DNA of 64,000 bases from Pseudovibrio zosterae. Its GTDB lineage: Bacteria; Pseudomonadota; Alphaproteobacteria; Rhizobiales; Stappiaceae. A program made the translations under genes and the position numbers. Where the stretch lies: assembly GCF_033843645.1 (NCBI RefSeq), contig NZ_JAWXVZ010000002.1, forward strand, positions 62,001-126,000, written 5' to 3'. The notes beneath the pieces are model-generated. The model was not told the origin of the DNA. It made no database searches and worked only from the letters and a program-made list of their open reading frames with translations. Below, piece by piece: positions 8,670-16,202 of the stretch (positions within the stretch are counted from its first letter, which is position 1; each line of letters begins with the position of its first letter).

Positions 8670-8894
8670 ATGTTCAAGGTGTTTCTGAGCGGGTTCGTCT
8701 CGCTGGTGTGCTGGATATGCGCGCTTTACTCAGGGTATCGGTTCTGGATCTGGTTTGAGATGGATCTGTCTTCTGTATCGTCTGTTGTGTTCATCTTTCC
8801 GGCAATAGAGGTGGCGACGCAGATTATAATGGTAGGTGCGGCGACTACTTTCATGCTCGTGTCTTACGACTACTGGAGAGAGACGCGGAGCTAA
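8670..8894 (+). CDS. Small membrane protein
   Basis: A 74-residue protein with two hydrophobic segments (about 4-28 and 40-63), read behind an AGGAGG ribosome site. It opens a run of five small membrane or coiled-coil genes just after the fibre terminator. No family is recognised. Such clusters in phages often hold holins or superinfection-exclusion proteins, but a GH108 lysis cassette lies elsewhere, so the role stays open. Confidence 0.55.
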   Translation: MFKVFLSGFVSLVCWICALYSGYRFWIWFEMDLSSVSSVVFIFPAIEVATQIIMVGAATTFMLVSYDYWRETRS

Positions 8895-8914
8895 AAAGTC
8901 ACGAGGAGGTTTGA

Positions 8915-9091
8915 ATGGAATACGCTGTATGGGGCCTGTCCTTTGGGACGGTCTTTTTCGGTTTGTGCGTCCTTGTTTTGACAGGCGCAATACACAAGCT
9001 GGCGCAGTCAATGAGCGATCAGGCAGAAATGCGAGGGGCATTCTACACTGAGGTAGAGCGGCAGACGTCTATGGCAGATGATGGCAAGTAG
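8915..9091 (+). CDS. Very small membrane protein (58 aa)
   Basis: It starts at an ATG six bases after a perfect AGGAGG. Residues 1-27 are hydrophobic (MEYAVWGLSFGTVFFGLCVL), followed by an acidic, Gln-rich tail. This gives a single-pass membrane protein with a short cytoplasmic part. It lies between two other small genes in the same direction. The ribosome site and tight spacing are the main support, and no family is known to me. Confidence 0.55.
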   Translation: MEYAVWGLSFGTVFFGLCVLVLTGAIHKLAQSMSDQAEMRGAFYTEVERQTSMADDGK

Positions 9092-9106
9092 GGTGGGGTG
9101 AAGGTC

Positions 9107-9352
9107 ATGACAATCAGCAAGATTGAAATAGAGCAGGCACAAAAGTCGGTTGACTGGAAGGCCGTAGCCGAGGCGCGGATGCGTGAGATTGACGTTCTGC
9201 GGGAGCAAGTCAAGCTATTGGAAAATGGCGGCTCGGGGCGGGACGAAGTTGTTGGCGACATCGATTGGGGAAGATCTATCGGTTTTGCTGAGGGCGGGGT
9301 TGTTAAGGGTATCGTGACAATGCCGGAGTTTGGTTGTGACCGCAGACGCTAA
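9107..9352 (+). CDS. Small coiled-coil phage protein
   Basis: An 81-residue protein from the ATG at 9107; a GTG nine bases earlier is the alternative. Residues 1-45 form a charged helix (AEARMREIDVLREQVKLLE) that could be a coiled coil. The Gly-rich second half shows no motif. It overlaps the next membrane-protein gene. Function unknown. Confidence 0.5.
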   Translation: MTISKIEIEQAQKSVDWKAVAEARMREIDVLREQVKLLENGGSGRDEVVGDIDWGRSIGFAEGGVVKGIVTMPEFGCDRRR

Positions 9353-9611
9353 CCTAATCTACTTAGCCATCGTGTGCGCTGCTGTGGTTATGCTCTGCTA
9401 CGCGTTCAGGGGTGTTTTGACGGTAGCGGCGTTCTTCACGCTCCTTGGGGCTCTGGCGGTTGTATTGCTGCCAGTTCTGCTTATCGGCGGCGTGGTGGTG
9501 TATGTGCTGGAAGCTATGGAAAGAGGCGGGCTTAATGACTTTTCTGTCTATCCTAGTGTGCGTGAGCGTCCCAATTGTGTACCTTACAGTCATGGCGCAC
9601 ATAAGGGATGA
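9336..9611 (+). CDS. Small two-helix membrane protein
   Basis: A 91-residue protein starting at a GTG seven bases after GGAG (9325-9328); a TTG six bases earlier is possible. Hydrophobic segments lie at about 6-24 and 31-58, and the tail is polar with Cys and His. It overlaps both neighbours, as is typical in a compact phage operon. No family is recognised. Confidence 0.5.
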   Translation: MTADANLIYLAIVCAAVVMLCYAFRGVLTVAAFFTLLGALAVVLLPVLLIGGVVVYVLEAMERGGLNDFSVYPSVRERPNCVPYSHGAHKG

Positions 9612-9795
9612 CTACTGGTTTTTGATGACCCTAGCAGTAGCTGCACCGGTTTACCTAGCCTCTCCTCGCCTGATTGAAATGGGTGCTGAAGGCGCTGTGT
9701 TTGCATGGGGACTCTCATTGCTGTTCATAAGCGCAGGCTTTTGGGTATTAATATTATTCGCGTCTGTAATGGGAATGGTCATGCTTTCAGCATGA
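9535..9795 (+). CDS. Small multi-pass membrane protein
   Basis: An 86-residue protein starting at the ATG at 9535, behind AGAGGCGGG and inside the preceding gene. Three hydrophobic segments (about 2-18, 24-40 and 52-84) make nearly the whole protein membrane-embedded. It is the last gene before a noncoding stretch with tandem repeats. It could be a holin or exclusion protein; the sequence does not decide. Confidence 0.5.
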   Translation: MTFLSILVCVSVPIVYLTVMAHIRDDYWFLMTLAVAAPVYLASPRLIEMGAEGAVFAWGLSLLFISAGFWVLILFASVMGMVMLSA

Positions 9796-10032
9796 GCAGG
9801 CCCGGCTTATGCGTTTAGGAAAGATTATGAGTGAAATTGAAAGGGGCGGGGATTAGTCCAGCTCTAAACTCTTGCATAATTTCCACTACTCCTACATTCC
9901 CACTAGTCCAGTATTTCCACTATTCCAGTATTTCCACTACTCCTAGGTAGCCTAGGGCATAGGGGCGGTAGGTCGGCCCCGGTGAACTGAGGCTGGCCGC
10001 TGGGGTGGCGGACCACACTTGGAGGTGATCTC
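9796..10032 (+). other. Noncoding segment with repeat array and a possible minigene
   Basis: This stretch has no normal gene. A possible minigene at 9809-9856 (ATG, in-frame ATG at 9827, stop TAG) would encode only 15 residues and has a weak GGAAAG site before its second ATG. It is followed at once by the tandem repeat array 9879-9946 and two CCTAGG palindromes at 9942-9956. The remainder is GC-rich and ends in the strong ribosome site of the next small gene. Confidence 0.45.
9879..9946. repeat. Four head-to-tail 17-bp tandem repeats
   Basis: Four exactly adjacent 17-base units start at 9879, 9896, 9913 and 9930, with consensus ATTTCCACTANTCCAGT. The core CCACTA and the TCC at positions 12-14 are present in all four; units 1 and 4 end CTAC or CTAG instead of CAGT. 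A partial related motif (ATTAGTCCAGC) starts at 9852. The regular spacing and lack of coding fit an iteron-like protein-binding array, for replication, partition or transcription control. Confidence 0.8.
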
Positions 10033-10191
10033 ATGAAAGATCTGTTGGCGATCATTATTTATATCCTTGCAGGATGGGGTGCTATGTCAATGGCTGCACT
10101 TCTGCTTAGCCCACTAGTTGATCGTTGGGTTGATAGTATTCTGGAAGAACATGAGGCGCTGCGCCAGTCCGAGGACAAAGGACAACACTAA
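10033..10191 (+). CDS. Very small single-pass membrane protein (52 aa)
   Basis: The ATG follows GGAGGTGATC, a near-complete match to the 3' end of 16S rRNA, so strong translation is likely. Residues 4-28 are hydrophobic (LLAIIIYILAGWGAMSMAAL), and the tail is acidic. Direction and context link it to the small membrane genes upstream, beyond the repeat array. No family is recognised. Confidence 0.6.
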   Translation: MKDLLAIIIYILAGWGAMSMAALLLSPLVDRWVDSILEEHEALRQSEDKGQH

Positions 10192-10195
10192 GCCC

Positions 10196-10215
10196 CGCAC
10201 CTTATCATAAGTGCG
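10196..10215. terminator. Possible bidirectional hairpin between convergent genes
   Basis: CGCAC, a bulged C, then TTAT (10196-10205) pairs across one base with ATAAGTGCG (10207-10215), giving nine pairs. It lies between a rightward gene ending at 10191 and a leftward gene ending at 10233. There is no T-run on either side, so termination is uncertain. Confidence 0.4.
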
Positions 10216-10232
10216 AGGCATGAGGAACAGAG

Positions 10233-10439
10233 TCATTTAGCAGGCCACTGAGGCGGGCGGTACCCGTCAAGCATCCATTGCATTACACGGCAGGCAATCG
10301 GATTTGGCGGACGGGCTGAACCACCTGTTTCTGCTTCCCACTTTCGTATAGTGCGAGAGTCAACATTGATGACAGACGCCAGTTGAGACTGAGAAAGGCC
10401 CAGCTTTCGCCGGGCCGACTTGAATTCTAATGGGGTCAT
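10233..10439 (-). CDS. XRE-family helix-turn-helix regulator
   Basis: A 68-residue protein that is nearly all HTH: residues 4-20 (LEFKSARRKLGLSQSQLA) and the recognition helix region VDSRTIRKWEAE. This is the compact type of XRE regulator where a Trp follows the recognition helix (RKWE). It is last in a leftward group (11.8-10.2 kb) upstream of the terminase genes. It may control late genes or its own operon. The family is clear, the target is not. Confidence 0.8.
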   Translation of the reverse strand: MTPLEFKSARRKLGLSQSQLASVINVDSRTIRKWEAETGGSARPPNPIACRVMQWMLDGYRPPQWPAK

Positions 10440-10442
10440 GAT

Positions 10443-10682
10443 TTAAGCCCGTTCCCAGTGCTCGATTTCCACGGCGTGGCGGTTATAAGCGCAGGAAGAA
10501 ATGGCGCTCAAAGGAGCTTCCGTTTCGAGCCGAACGCCATCAAATCCGTAGTTCTCAGCATAAAGAACGGTATGCTTGTAGTCGTATCCAGCTTTATCAA
10601 GCGCGTTGGTGATTGCGCGGTAATTGCGGCACTCGCTATAAGAAGGGGTTTTGATCGTGATTTTCATGACAGATTTTGACAT
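10443..10682 (-). CDS. Small phage hypothetical protein
   Basis: A 79-residue protein, alpha/beta in look (MKITIKTPSYSECRNYRAIT, then repeated aromatic residues). GGAG lies seven bases before the chosen ATG. A second Met at residue 6 is possible. It ends three bases before the HTH gene and follows the large coiled-coil gene in the same leftward operon. No family is recognised. Confidence 0.5.
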   Translation of the reverse strand: MSKSVMKITIKTPSYSECRNYRAITNALDKAGYDYKHTVLYAENYGFDGVRLETEAPLSAISSCAYNRHAVEIEHWERA

Positions 10683-10744
10683 TTTAGCGCTCCATTGTTG
10701 AGGTTGGTGATATGGGGCGCGGCTAATACCGCGCCAGTTCTGTT

Positions 10745-11428
10745 TCAGTCGTCAATCTTCGTGATTGTCAGAATGTCAGCTTCAGTAACGCGGCGTGCGT
10801 TGTCGCGGTCAGTGCGGTTAACGTTGAAGTTTTCAAGTTCTTCAAGACCTTCAGATACGAAACCTGCATCACGCAGCTTGTCGTGCTGTGCCTCGATGAC
10901 TTCTTGCGCTTCGCGGTACAGCTTAGTCGCCCATGCTTTTTTGATGCCTTGGTTCTTGATCATGGCTTTATGAGCTTCGGCAACGGCTTTCATGTCGCAG
11001 ACGTTAGCGAGCAAAGTTGCAACGTCTTTCTGAACTTCATCAGCAGCGGCCTTTTCTTCGGTCAAAGCCTGCTTAGCTTCGTCCAGTTCGGCGCGGGCGT
11101 CAGCAAGCATCTGCTTGACTTCAGCGAGCTTTTCTTTGCGTTCTTGTGCTGCTTCAATATCGCCTTTGATCTTAGCGAGTTCGTTGCGGATCTGTGCCAG
11201 GTCTTGTTCGGTCAGTTCGGCTTCTGCTTCTTGCTCGATTGCCTCAGCGGCTTCCTGAGCTTCAGCCGCCCATTGTTCAAGGCGCTTGCCGCTGCGAGGG
11301 CCAACTTCCCAGCGCTTAAGCTGGCCGTTCCATTTCGCGGTTTTAAAGGTTGTGCGGAAGTTATCTTTGAGTTCGTAAGGGAAGTAAGCGGCAAAACCAG
11401 TTTCAATTTTTTCGATGCGGATGGCCAT
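10745..11428 (-). CDS. Phage coiled-coil protein
   Basis: A 227-residue protein. The first 55 residues form a small domain (KDNFRTTFKTAKWNGQLKRW), then about 55-165 is a long Ala/Glu/Lys-rich coiled coil, and a short C-terminal region follows. It is driven by a near-consensus promoter just upstream (11477-11505), so it is probably made in quantity from early on. The function is unknown. The N-terminal part resembles phage proteins that act on DNA or host factors only by composition, so no name is justified. Confidence 0.6.
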   Translation of the reverse strand: MAIRIEKIETGFAAYFPYELKDNFRTTFKTAKWNGQLKRWEVGPRSGKRLEQWAAEAQEAAEAIEQEAEAELTEQDLAQIRNELAKIKGDIEAAQERKEKLAEVKQMLADARAELDEAKQALTEEKAAADEVQKDVATLLANVCDMKAVAEAHKAMIKNQGIKKAWATKLYREAQEVIEAQHDKLRDAGFVSEGLEELENFNVNRTDRDNARRVTEADILTITKIDD

Positions 11429-11476
11429 TTCTTTGTCTCCATGTTTGGCGGGCTCCGTTGCCCTGTTGATGATTTA

Positions 11477-11505
11477 AATATAGGCCCAACGGGCCTTGGT
11501 GTCAA
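11477..11505 (-). promoter_or_regulatory. Near-consensus leftward promoter with internal operator
   Basis: Read leftward, TTGACA (11505-11500), a 17-base spacer and TATATT (11482-11477) form an almost perfect sigma-70 promoter. The spacer holds the inverted repeat GGCCC-AAC-GGGCC (11483-11495), so a bound repressor would block polymerase. The coiled-coil gene starts about 40 bases further on. Confidence 0.85.
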
Positions 11506-11532
11506 CAAGGAAAATGAGAAAAGTTGGATTTT

Positions 11533-11730
11533 TTATCCGTCACCGTAAGGTTTAAGTCTGTGCAGTAGAGCGCGGCAGGCAAGGGCAGTCTTAAAGTCTG
11601 TCCCTTTGGTCTTGTAGACCAAGAGGCTATTCTTATGTACCCCAAGCAAGCGCCCACACTCGGCGTCTGAATGGGCTAGGCCCGCAGCTTTCATCTCTGC
11701 GAGCCAGTCTCTGAAGTCGTCTGGGGTCAT
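11533..11730 (-). CDS. Small HTH regulator (Cro/C1-like)
   Basis: A 65-residue protein from the ATG at 11730; a GTG at 11793 would add 21 basic residues. Residues 20-45 (AHSDAECGRLLGVHKNSLLVYK) read as helix-turn-helix, and the tail is basic. It faces leftward, divergent from the terminase operon, with the GTGAC-type inverted repeats between. It is therefore a good candidate for the repressor that binds those repeats. Confidence 0.6.
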   Translation of the reverse strand: MTPDDFRDWLAEMKAAGLAHSDAECGRLLGVHKNSLLVYKTKGTDFKTALACRALLHRLKPYGDG

Positions 11731-11741
11731 GGGGTTCTTTC

Positions 11742-11777
11742 TTTCGTACCTTTCGTACTTCTTTCTTAGCTTTCGTA
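11742..11777. repeat. Three TTTCGTA direct repeats
   Basis: TTTCGTA occurs at 11742, 11751 and 11771, just upstream of the preferred start of the leftward HTH gene. The unequal spacing (9 and 20 bases) fits operator half-sites better than tandem expansion. It overlaps the coding frame only if the earlier GTG start is used. Confidence 0.4.
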
Positions 11778-11784
11778 AGCGACT

Positions 11785-11815
11785 GTGACGCACTGAGCGT
11801 CACAAATAATGTGAC
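11785..11815. promoter_or_regulatory. Overlapping GTGAC inverted-repeat operators before terminase operon
   Basis: GTGACGC-ACTGA-GCGTCAC (11785-11803) is a perfect seven-base inverted repeat. Its right arm also pairs in a second one, GTCACA-AATAA-TGTGAC (11799-11815). The two operators thus share one half-site between the divergent HTH gene and the terminase operon, which begins at 11857. This is typical of a repressor-controlled divergent promoter. Confidence 0.75.
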
Positions 11816-11856
11816 AATGGCTAAGGGCTATATCACAAAAAATAGGATTTTTTCCA

Positions 11857-12279
11857 ATGGCAGAGCAAAAAACAGCAAAAAAGCCTGCTCAGAAGCGTGA
11901 GAAAGCCAAGATGGGGCGCCCAACAGACTGGACACCAGAGCTTGGAGAGGTGATCCGGGAGAAGATGGAAGAGGGCTTAAGCTTGGCAGCGGCGGCTGCT
12001 GAGTGCGGCATCCATAGGCAGAGGGTCTATGACTGGGAAAAGCGGCATCCTGACTTCGCGGACACTATAAAGCTTGCTCGGGTGCAGCGGCAGGCATTTC
12101 TAGAGCGCAGGCTTCTCAAGGCAGAACAGGGCCCGGTAGTCACGTCAACAATCTTTGCGCTCAAGAACGCAGCCGGTGAAGACTGGCGCGAGAAGCAAGA
12201 GATAGAGCATAGCGGCGAGACTACCCAGCATCACAAGATGAGCTGGCGTGAGATGGCGGGGCTCAAAGACAAGGAATAG
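11857..12279 (+). CDS. Terminase small subunit
   Basis: A 140-residue protein. The basic N-terminus is followed by a helix-turn-helix (about 45-65: LAAAAAECGIHRQRVYDWEK), as in small terminase subunits that recognise the phage pac or cos site. The middle is helical, and the C-terminal tail may contact the large subunit. It sits six bases ahead of the large subunit gene, the standard order, and opens the morphogenesis operon. Confidence 0.82.
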   Translation: MAEQKTAKKPAQKREKAKMGRPTDWTPELGEVIREKMEEGLSLAAAAAECGIHRQRVYDWEKRHPDFADTIKLARVQRQAFLERRLLKAEQGPVVTSTIFALKNAAGEDWREKQEIEHSGETTQHHKMSWREMAGLKDKE

Positions 12280-12285
12280 GCTAGC

Positions 12286-13707
12286 ATGGGGATTGATGCG
12301 ACAGCGGCGCTAGTCAACCCCAACCTAGTGGAATTTTGGGAGCAGGTTCTAGCACCTGGAGTTGATGGCGCTGTTCTGTATGGCGGGCGTTCCAGTTCGA
12401 AGACGCGAGACACTGCAAACCGCCTGATTAAGCTGGTTGATGATGTCCCGGTAAAGATGCGCATACTCTGCATTCGCCGGTTTCAGAACAAGATTCAAGA
12501 GAGCGTCTACACAGAGCTTAAGATAGCGATTGAGCACCTCGGGCTTACTGGTCAATTCGAGATACAGAAGACCACTATCATTCATCGTGTGACGGGCTCT
12601 GAGTTTATCTTCTACGGCATCGAGCGCAATCTTGAAGAAATCAAAGGCACGTCTGAAATTGATATCTTGTGGGTGGAAGAGGCTGAGAAGCTCACAGAAG
12701 AGCAGGCTAGTGTCATCTTCCCGACGATCAGAAAGGAAGACGCCCTAATCCTTCTTCTGTTCAACCCGAAATACGTCACGGATTACATTTGGAAAAACTA
12801 TGTAATCAACACGCCTGATCACTGGATCAAGCGGCACATCAACTACAACGAAAACCCGTTTCTCTCTGACAAGGCTCTACGCGACATTGCAGCCATGGAG
12901 AAGCGCGACCCTGAGCTATTCAACCACATCTATCTAGGCCAGCCGTTAGGCGACAGTGAGCTGTCAATCTTCAAGCGGCGCTGGCTTGATGCATGTGTTG
13001 ACGCTCACAAGGTGTTGAATGTTCCCGCAACAGGAAGACGGGTGATCGGGTTTGACCCTGCTGATGATGGAGAGGACGCTTGCGCCACGGCTGATATGGA
13101 GGGGTGCCTTGTTACAGCGCTGGATGAATGGCAGGCGAGCAAAGATGAGCTTACCAAGTCGAGTCGCAGAGTTTGGCGGAGAGCAAGGGATAAAAATGCG
13201 ACCATTTCATACGATACGATTGGCGTCGGCGCTTTCATCGGTGGTCACGTTAATGATCTCAATCGCGACAACAACGCTAAAGTCGCTCACTATGCATTCC
13301 ATGCCGGTGGCCCTGTTTCTTATCCAGATCGGCCAAGCGACCCATTCAACCCGCGCTCACCGAAGAACAAAGAAGAATATCTGAACCGCAAATCTCAGGC
13401 GTGGGCTAACACCGCCCGCAAGGCAATGATGACGTACACCGCCGTGCAAGAAGGCGGGTCTATCAGGCCTGAGGACGTGCTGAGTTTCAGTAGCGACATT
13501 CCAGAGAAGCACCTTGAAGAACTCTTCACAGAGCTATGTGTGCCGTGGTGGGTCGAGACGGAAGGCAAAAAGCGCGTCGTGCCAAAGAAGACTCTGAAAA
13601 AAGACATGGGTGTCAAATCGCATAACCGGGCAGACGCATTGATAGCGGCTGACAACGCAAAGACCGTTTCCGGTGCAATGATGTTCTTGAGCAAGAGAAA
13701 CCAATGA
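12286..13707 (+). CDS. Terminase large subunit (PBSX-type)
   Basis: A 473-residue packaging ATPase and nuclease. It has an N-terminal P-loop GGRSSSKT at residues 33-40, Walker B DILWVEEAE near 126-134, and a C-terminal RNaseH-like nuclease whose first Asp lies in GFDPADDG near 256. Size and layout match PBSX/phage_terminase_3 proteins. It pumps DNA through the portal encoded next, whose start overlaps this stop by four bases. Confidence 0.93.
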   Translation: MGIDATAALVNPNLVEFWEQVLAPGVDGAVLYGGRSSSKTRDTANRLIKLVDDVPVKMRILCIRRFQNKIQESVYTELKIAIEHLGLTGQFEIQKTTIIHRVTGSEFIFYGIERNLEEIKGTSEIDILWVEEAEKLTEEQASVIFPTIRKEDALILLLFNPKYVTDYIWKNYVINTPDHWIKRHINYNENPFLSDKALRDIAAMEKRDPELFNHIYLGQPLGDSELSIFKRRWLDACVDAHKVLNVPATGRRVIGFDPADDGEDACATADMEGCLVTALDEWQASKDELTKSSRRVWRRARDKNATISYDTIGVGAFIGGHVNDLNRDNNAKVAHYAFHAGGPVSYPDRPSDPFNPRSPKNKEEYLNRKSQAWANTARKAMMTYTAVQEGGSIRPEDVLSFSSDIPEKHLEELFTELCVPWWVETEGKKRVVPKKTLKKDMGVKSHNRADALIAADNAKTVSGAMMFLSKRNQ

Positions 13708-15050
13708 ACATAAAATCTAGGCTACTTGCCAATGCTGTCACGAGGAACCTTGGCAGCGTGTTCCCCGGCTTCTTTGGCTCGGGATACGTAGGCACTAAAC
13801 ACGACCACAACAAAGATTTTGGCTACCCTGAACGTCTGACGTTTGAGCACATGTACACGATGTACAGCCGTAACGGTCTGGCGTCGGGTGTGATCAACGG
13901 CACGGCGTCTAAGACGTGGGAAGAATACCCGTATCTGCTTGAGTCTGACGAGCAGCACGACGAGACAAAGACAGAGCGTGACGTGCGCGAGGCTTTCGAC
14001 CGGCTGCGGCTATGGCAACAGCTACAAGAAGCCGATAGGCGGTCCCTTGTGGGTCGTTATGCCGCTGTGATCATCCGATATGCTGACAACAAGGCATTCA
14101 ATCAGCCTGTTGACCGTGTAGCGGGGCTGGATGCGGTGGTTGAGATTATCCCGGCGTGGGAAAAGCAGATCACAGTCAGTCAATGGGACACAGACACGGC
14201 ATCTGAGACATACGGCCAGCCGCTGATGTTCCAATTTAACGAGTCCGCCGTTCCCGATCAGCGAGAACAGCCGCGCAACTTCATGGTGCACCCAGACCGG
14301 GTCATCATCTGGTCGCGTGACGGGACTGTACACGGGCGACCTCTACTAGAGTCTTGCTACAACGCGTTGATTGACATCGAGAAGATACGCGGCGCCGGTG
14401 GTGAAGGCTTCTGGCGCAATAGTCGTGGCTCTGTGGCGCTGCAAACGTCTCCTGACATTGACGCTCAATCAATTGCTCAATCGATGGGCGTTGAGATTGA
14501 AGACGTGCAGGAGAAGATGAGCAAGCAGGTACAAGACTGGGCTAGTGGCTTTGATAAGCTTCTGATGCTTCAGGGTATGGAGGCCAATAGCATTCAATCC
14601 GACCTGCCAAGTCCTGAGCATTTCTACTGGTCTGCAATCAATGAAGTCACGGCTTGCTCAAGTATGCCGGTCAAGATCCTGATCGGCAATCAAACCGGCG
14701 AGCGGGCATCTACTGAGGACGCACAGGCATGGGCGCAGCACTGCATGTCCCGGCGCACGGGCACGGTTAAGCCATGCATCATGAGCGGGCTTGTAGAACG
14801 GTTCGTGCGGTTCGGCGTCCTACCAGAGCGAGACTGGTACCTGTCGTGGACGGACCTCACGGAAGCCAGTATGTCGGAGAAGATCGACCGGGCCGGTAAA
14901 ATGGCAGACGTCAATCAGAAGCACAGCGACTCCGGCGAGTGGGTGTTCACTCCAGACGAAATCCGGGAAGCGATTGGCTATGAGCCGCTTGCCGACGCTG
15001 ATCGGTATCGCGAAGAGCCGCCAGACGACGAAGAATTCGCCGCGCTCTAA
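13704..15050 (+). CDS. Portal protein (DUF1073 type)
   Basis: A 448-residue protein with the typical portal layout: an N-terminal segment around FGYPERLTFEHMYTMYSRNGLA, then NGTASKTWEEYPYL, then a core around VHPDRVIIWSRD and a C-terminal passage with PVKILIGNQTGERASTED. These fit the DUF1073 portal family. It would form the dodecameric ring at the capsid vertex. The name anti-CBASS Acb1-like now used for part of this family is a domain name; in this position a portal role is much more likely. Confidence 0.88.
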   Translation: MNIKSRLLANAVTRNLGSVFPGFFGSGYVGTKHDHNKDFGYPERLTFEHMYTMYSRNGLASGVINGTASKTWEEYPYLLESDEQHDETKTERDVREAFDRLRLWQQLQEADRRSLVGRYAAVIIRYADNKAFNQPVDRVAGLDAVVEIIPAWEKQITVSQWDTDTASETYGQPLMFQFNESAVPDQREQPRNFMVHPDRVIIWSRDGTVHGRPLLESCYNALIDIEKIRGAGGEGFWRNSRGSVALQTSPDIDAQSIAQSMGVEIEDVQEKMSKQVQDWASGFDKLLMLQGMEANSIQSDLPSPEHFYWSAINEVTACSSMPVKILIGNQTGERASTEDAQAWAQHCMSRRTGTVKPCIMSGLVERFVRFGVLPERDWYLSWTDLTEASMSEKIDRAGKMADVNQKHSDSGEWVFTPDEIREAIGYEPLADADRYREEPPDDEEFAAL

Positions 15051-15072
15051 GGACAAAACAGGAACGTATCAC

Positions 15073-16200
15073 ATGAAACAAGTTCGCGTGAACGTGCGGG
15101 CGCTTGCGAATATGCAAGCCGTCCGGCGTGAAAAGCGCAACGGGCGAGACGTGGTTATCGTCCCGTCTGCGACGCTGCCGGATGACGTGGTGATGAATGA
15201 AATCATGTACCCGGCTGATGAGATCGAAAAGAGCTACAAGACGCTTGAGCGAACCCCGGCACCTCTTGGTCATCCAAGCATAAACGGCATGTTTGTATCT
15301 GCCCGAGATCCAGAGGGCATAAATATCGGCTGGATTGGCGCTTGGAACGAGAACGTCCGGCGTGAGAACGGGCGCGTTTATCTTGACAAGGTGATTGACG
15401 TTGAGCGGGCAAGCCAGTGCGAGGGCGGCAAGCGTGTGCTTGATGCTATCGACAAGGGCGGGCCGGTCCACACTTCAACGGGCCTTTTGGCGATGATGGA
15501 AGAAGCCAACGGCGACGTTGATTACAAGCAGATCGCTCGGAACATCGAGTTTGATCACGACGCCATTCTACTCGATGAGAGCGGCGCGGCGACACCTGAA
15601 CAGGGCGTCGGAATGCTGGTCAACTCCAACGGAACAACAACGGAAATCGAGGTCATCAACTCAAGTCTGGATGACGTTGAGGGTGATCTTGAAATGGCTG
15701 CTGACATCGCAGCGCGTGCGCTGGAACGGCAGGGACGTAAGCCCATGCTAGAGCGCCTTAAAACTGCCCTGCGTGAAGCATTCACGGCGACGGGCGATGA
15801 ACCGCAAGCAGCAACGAATGAGGATGCTGAGAACATGAAAGTTGAAGATCAACTGAACGAGCTTTCTGCAAAGTTCGACAAGCTGGCCGAGTCCATTTCC
15901 GAGGGCGTGAGCAAGTCTGTAGGTGAGGCCGTGACGAACGCAGTCAAGCCGATTGTAGACGCTCAGGCGGCTATTCAGGCCAACGAAAAGGCCAAGGAAG
16001 AAGCGGAAAAGGCCGGTCTGGTGGAGAAGGTCGTCAAGGCAAACATGCTCGACGAAGAAACCGCCAAGGAGACCCCGCTGTCAGTGCTGCGTAAGCTGGC
16101 ACCGAAGGCAGAACCGGGCAAGGCGGCTTCTCTGAACGCGGCATTCGATGGCGGCTCAAATGATCCGCTGGACGGCTTCAAAGCTCCGAAGGGTGACTAA
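15073..16200 (+). CDS. DUF2213 prohead protease fused to scaffold-like tail
   Basis: A 375-residue protein from the ATG at 15073, with AGGA ten bases upstream. The N-terminal 200 residues match the DUF2213 family (start MKQVRVNVR; motif APLGHPSINGMFVSARDP; HTSTGLLA), thought to be capsid maturation proteases. The C-terminal 110 residues are acidic, Ala/Lys-rich and coiled, as in scaffolding domains. It precedes decoration and capsid genes, so one protein probably scaffolds and then matures the shell. Confidence 0.82.
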   Translation: MKQVRVNVRALANMQAVRREKRNGRDVVIVPSATLPDDVVMNEIMYPADEIEKSYKTLERTPAPLGHPSINGMFVSARDPEGINIGWIGAWNENVRRENGRVYLDKVIDVERASQCEGGKRVLDAIDKGGPVHTSTGLLAMMEEANGDVDYKQIARNIEFDHDAILLDESGAATPEQGVGMLVNSNGTTTEIEVINSSLDDVEGDLEMAADIAARALERQGRKPMLERLKTALREAFTATGDEPQAATNEDAENMKVEDQLNELSAKFDKLAESISEGVSKSVGEAVTNAVKPIVDAQAAIQANEKAKEEAEKAGLVEKVVKANMLDEETAKETPLSVLRKLAPKAEPGKAASLNAAFDGGSNDPLDGFKAPKGD

Positions 16201-16202
16201 TC

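Noticed and set aside
10883..11548. A 221-codon forward frame opposite the coiled-coil gene
   Set aside because: The leftward coiled-coil frame has a near-consensus promoter and normal composition; the forward frame is Phe/Leu/Cys-rich, typical of the complement of a coiled-coil gene.
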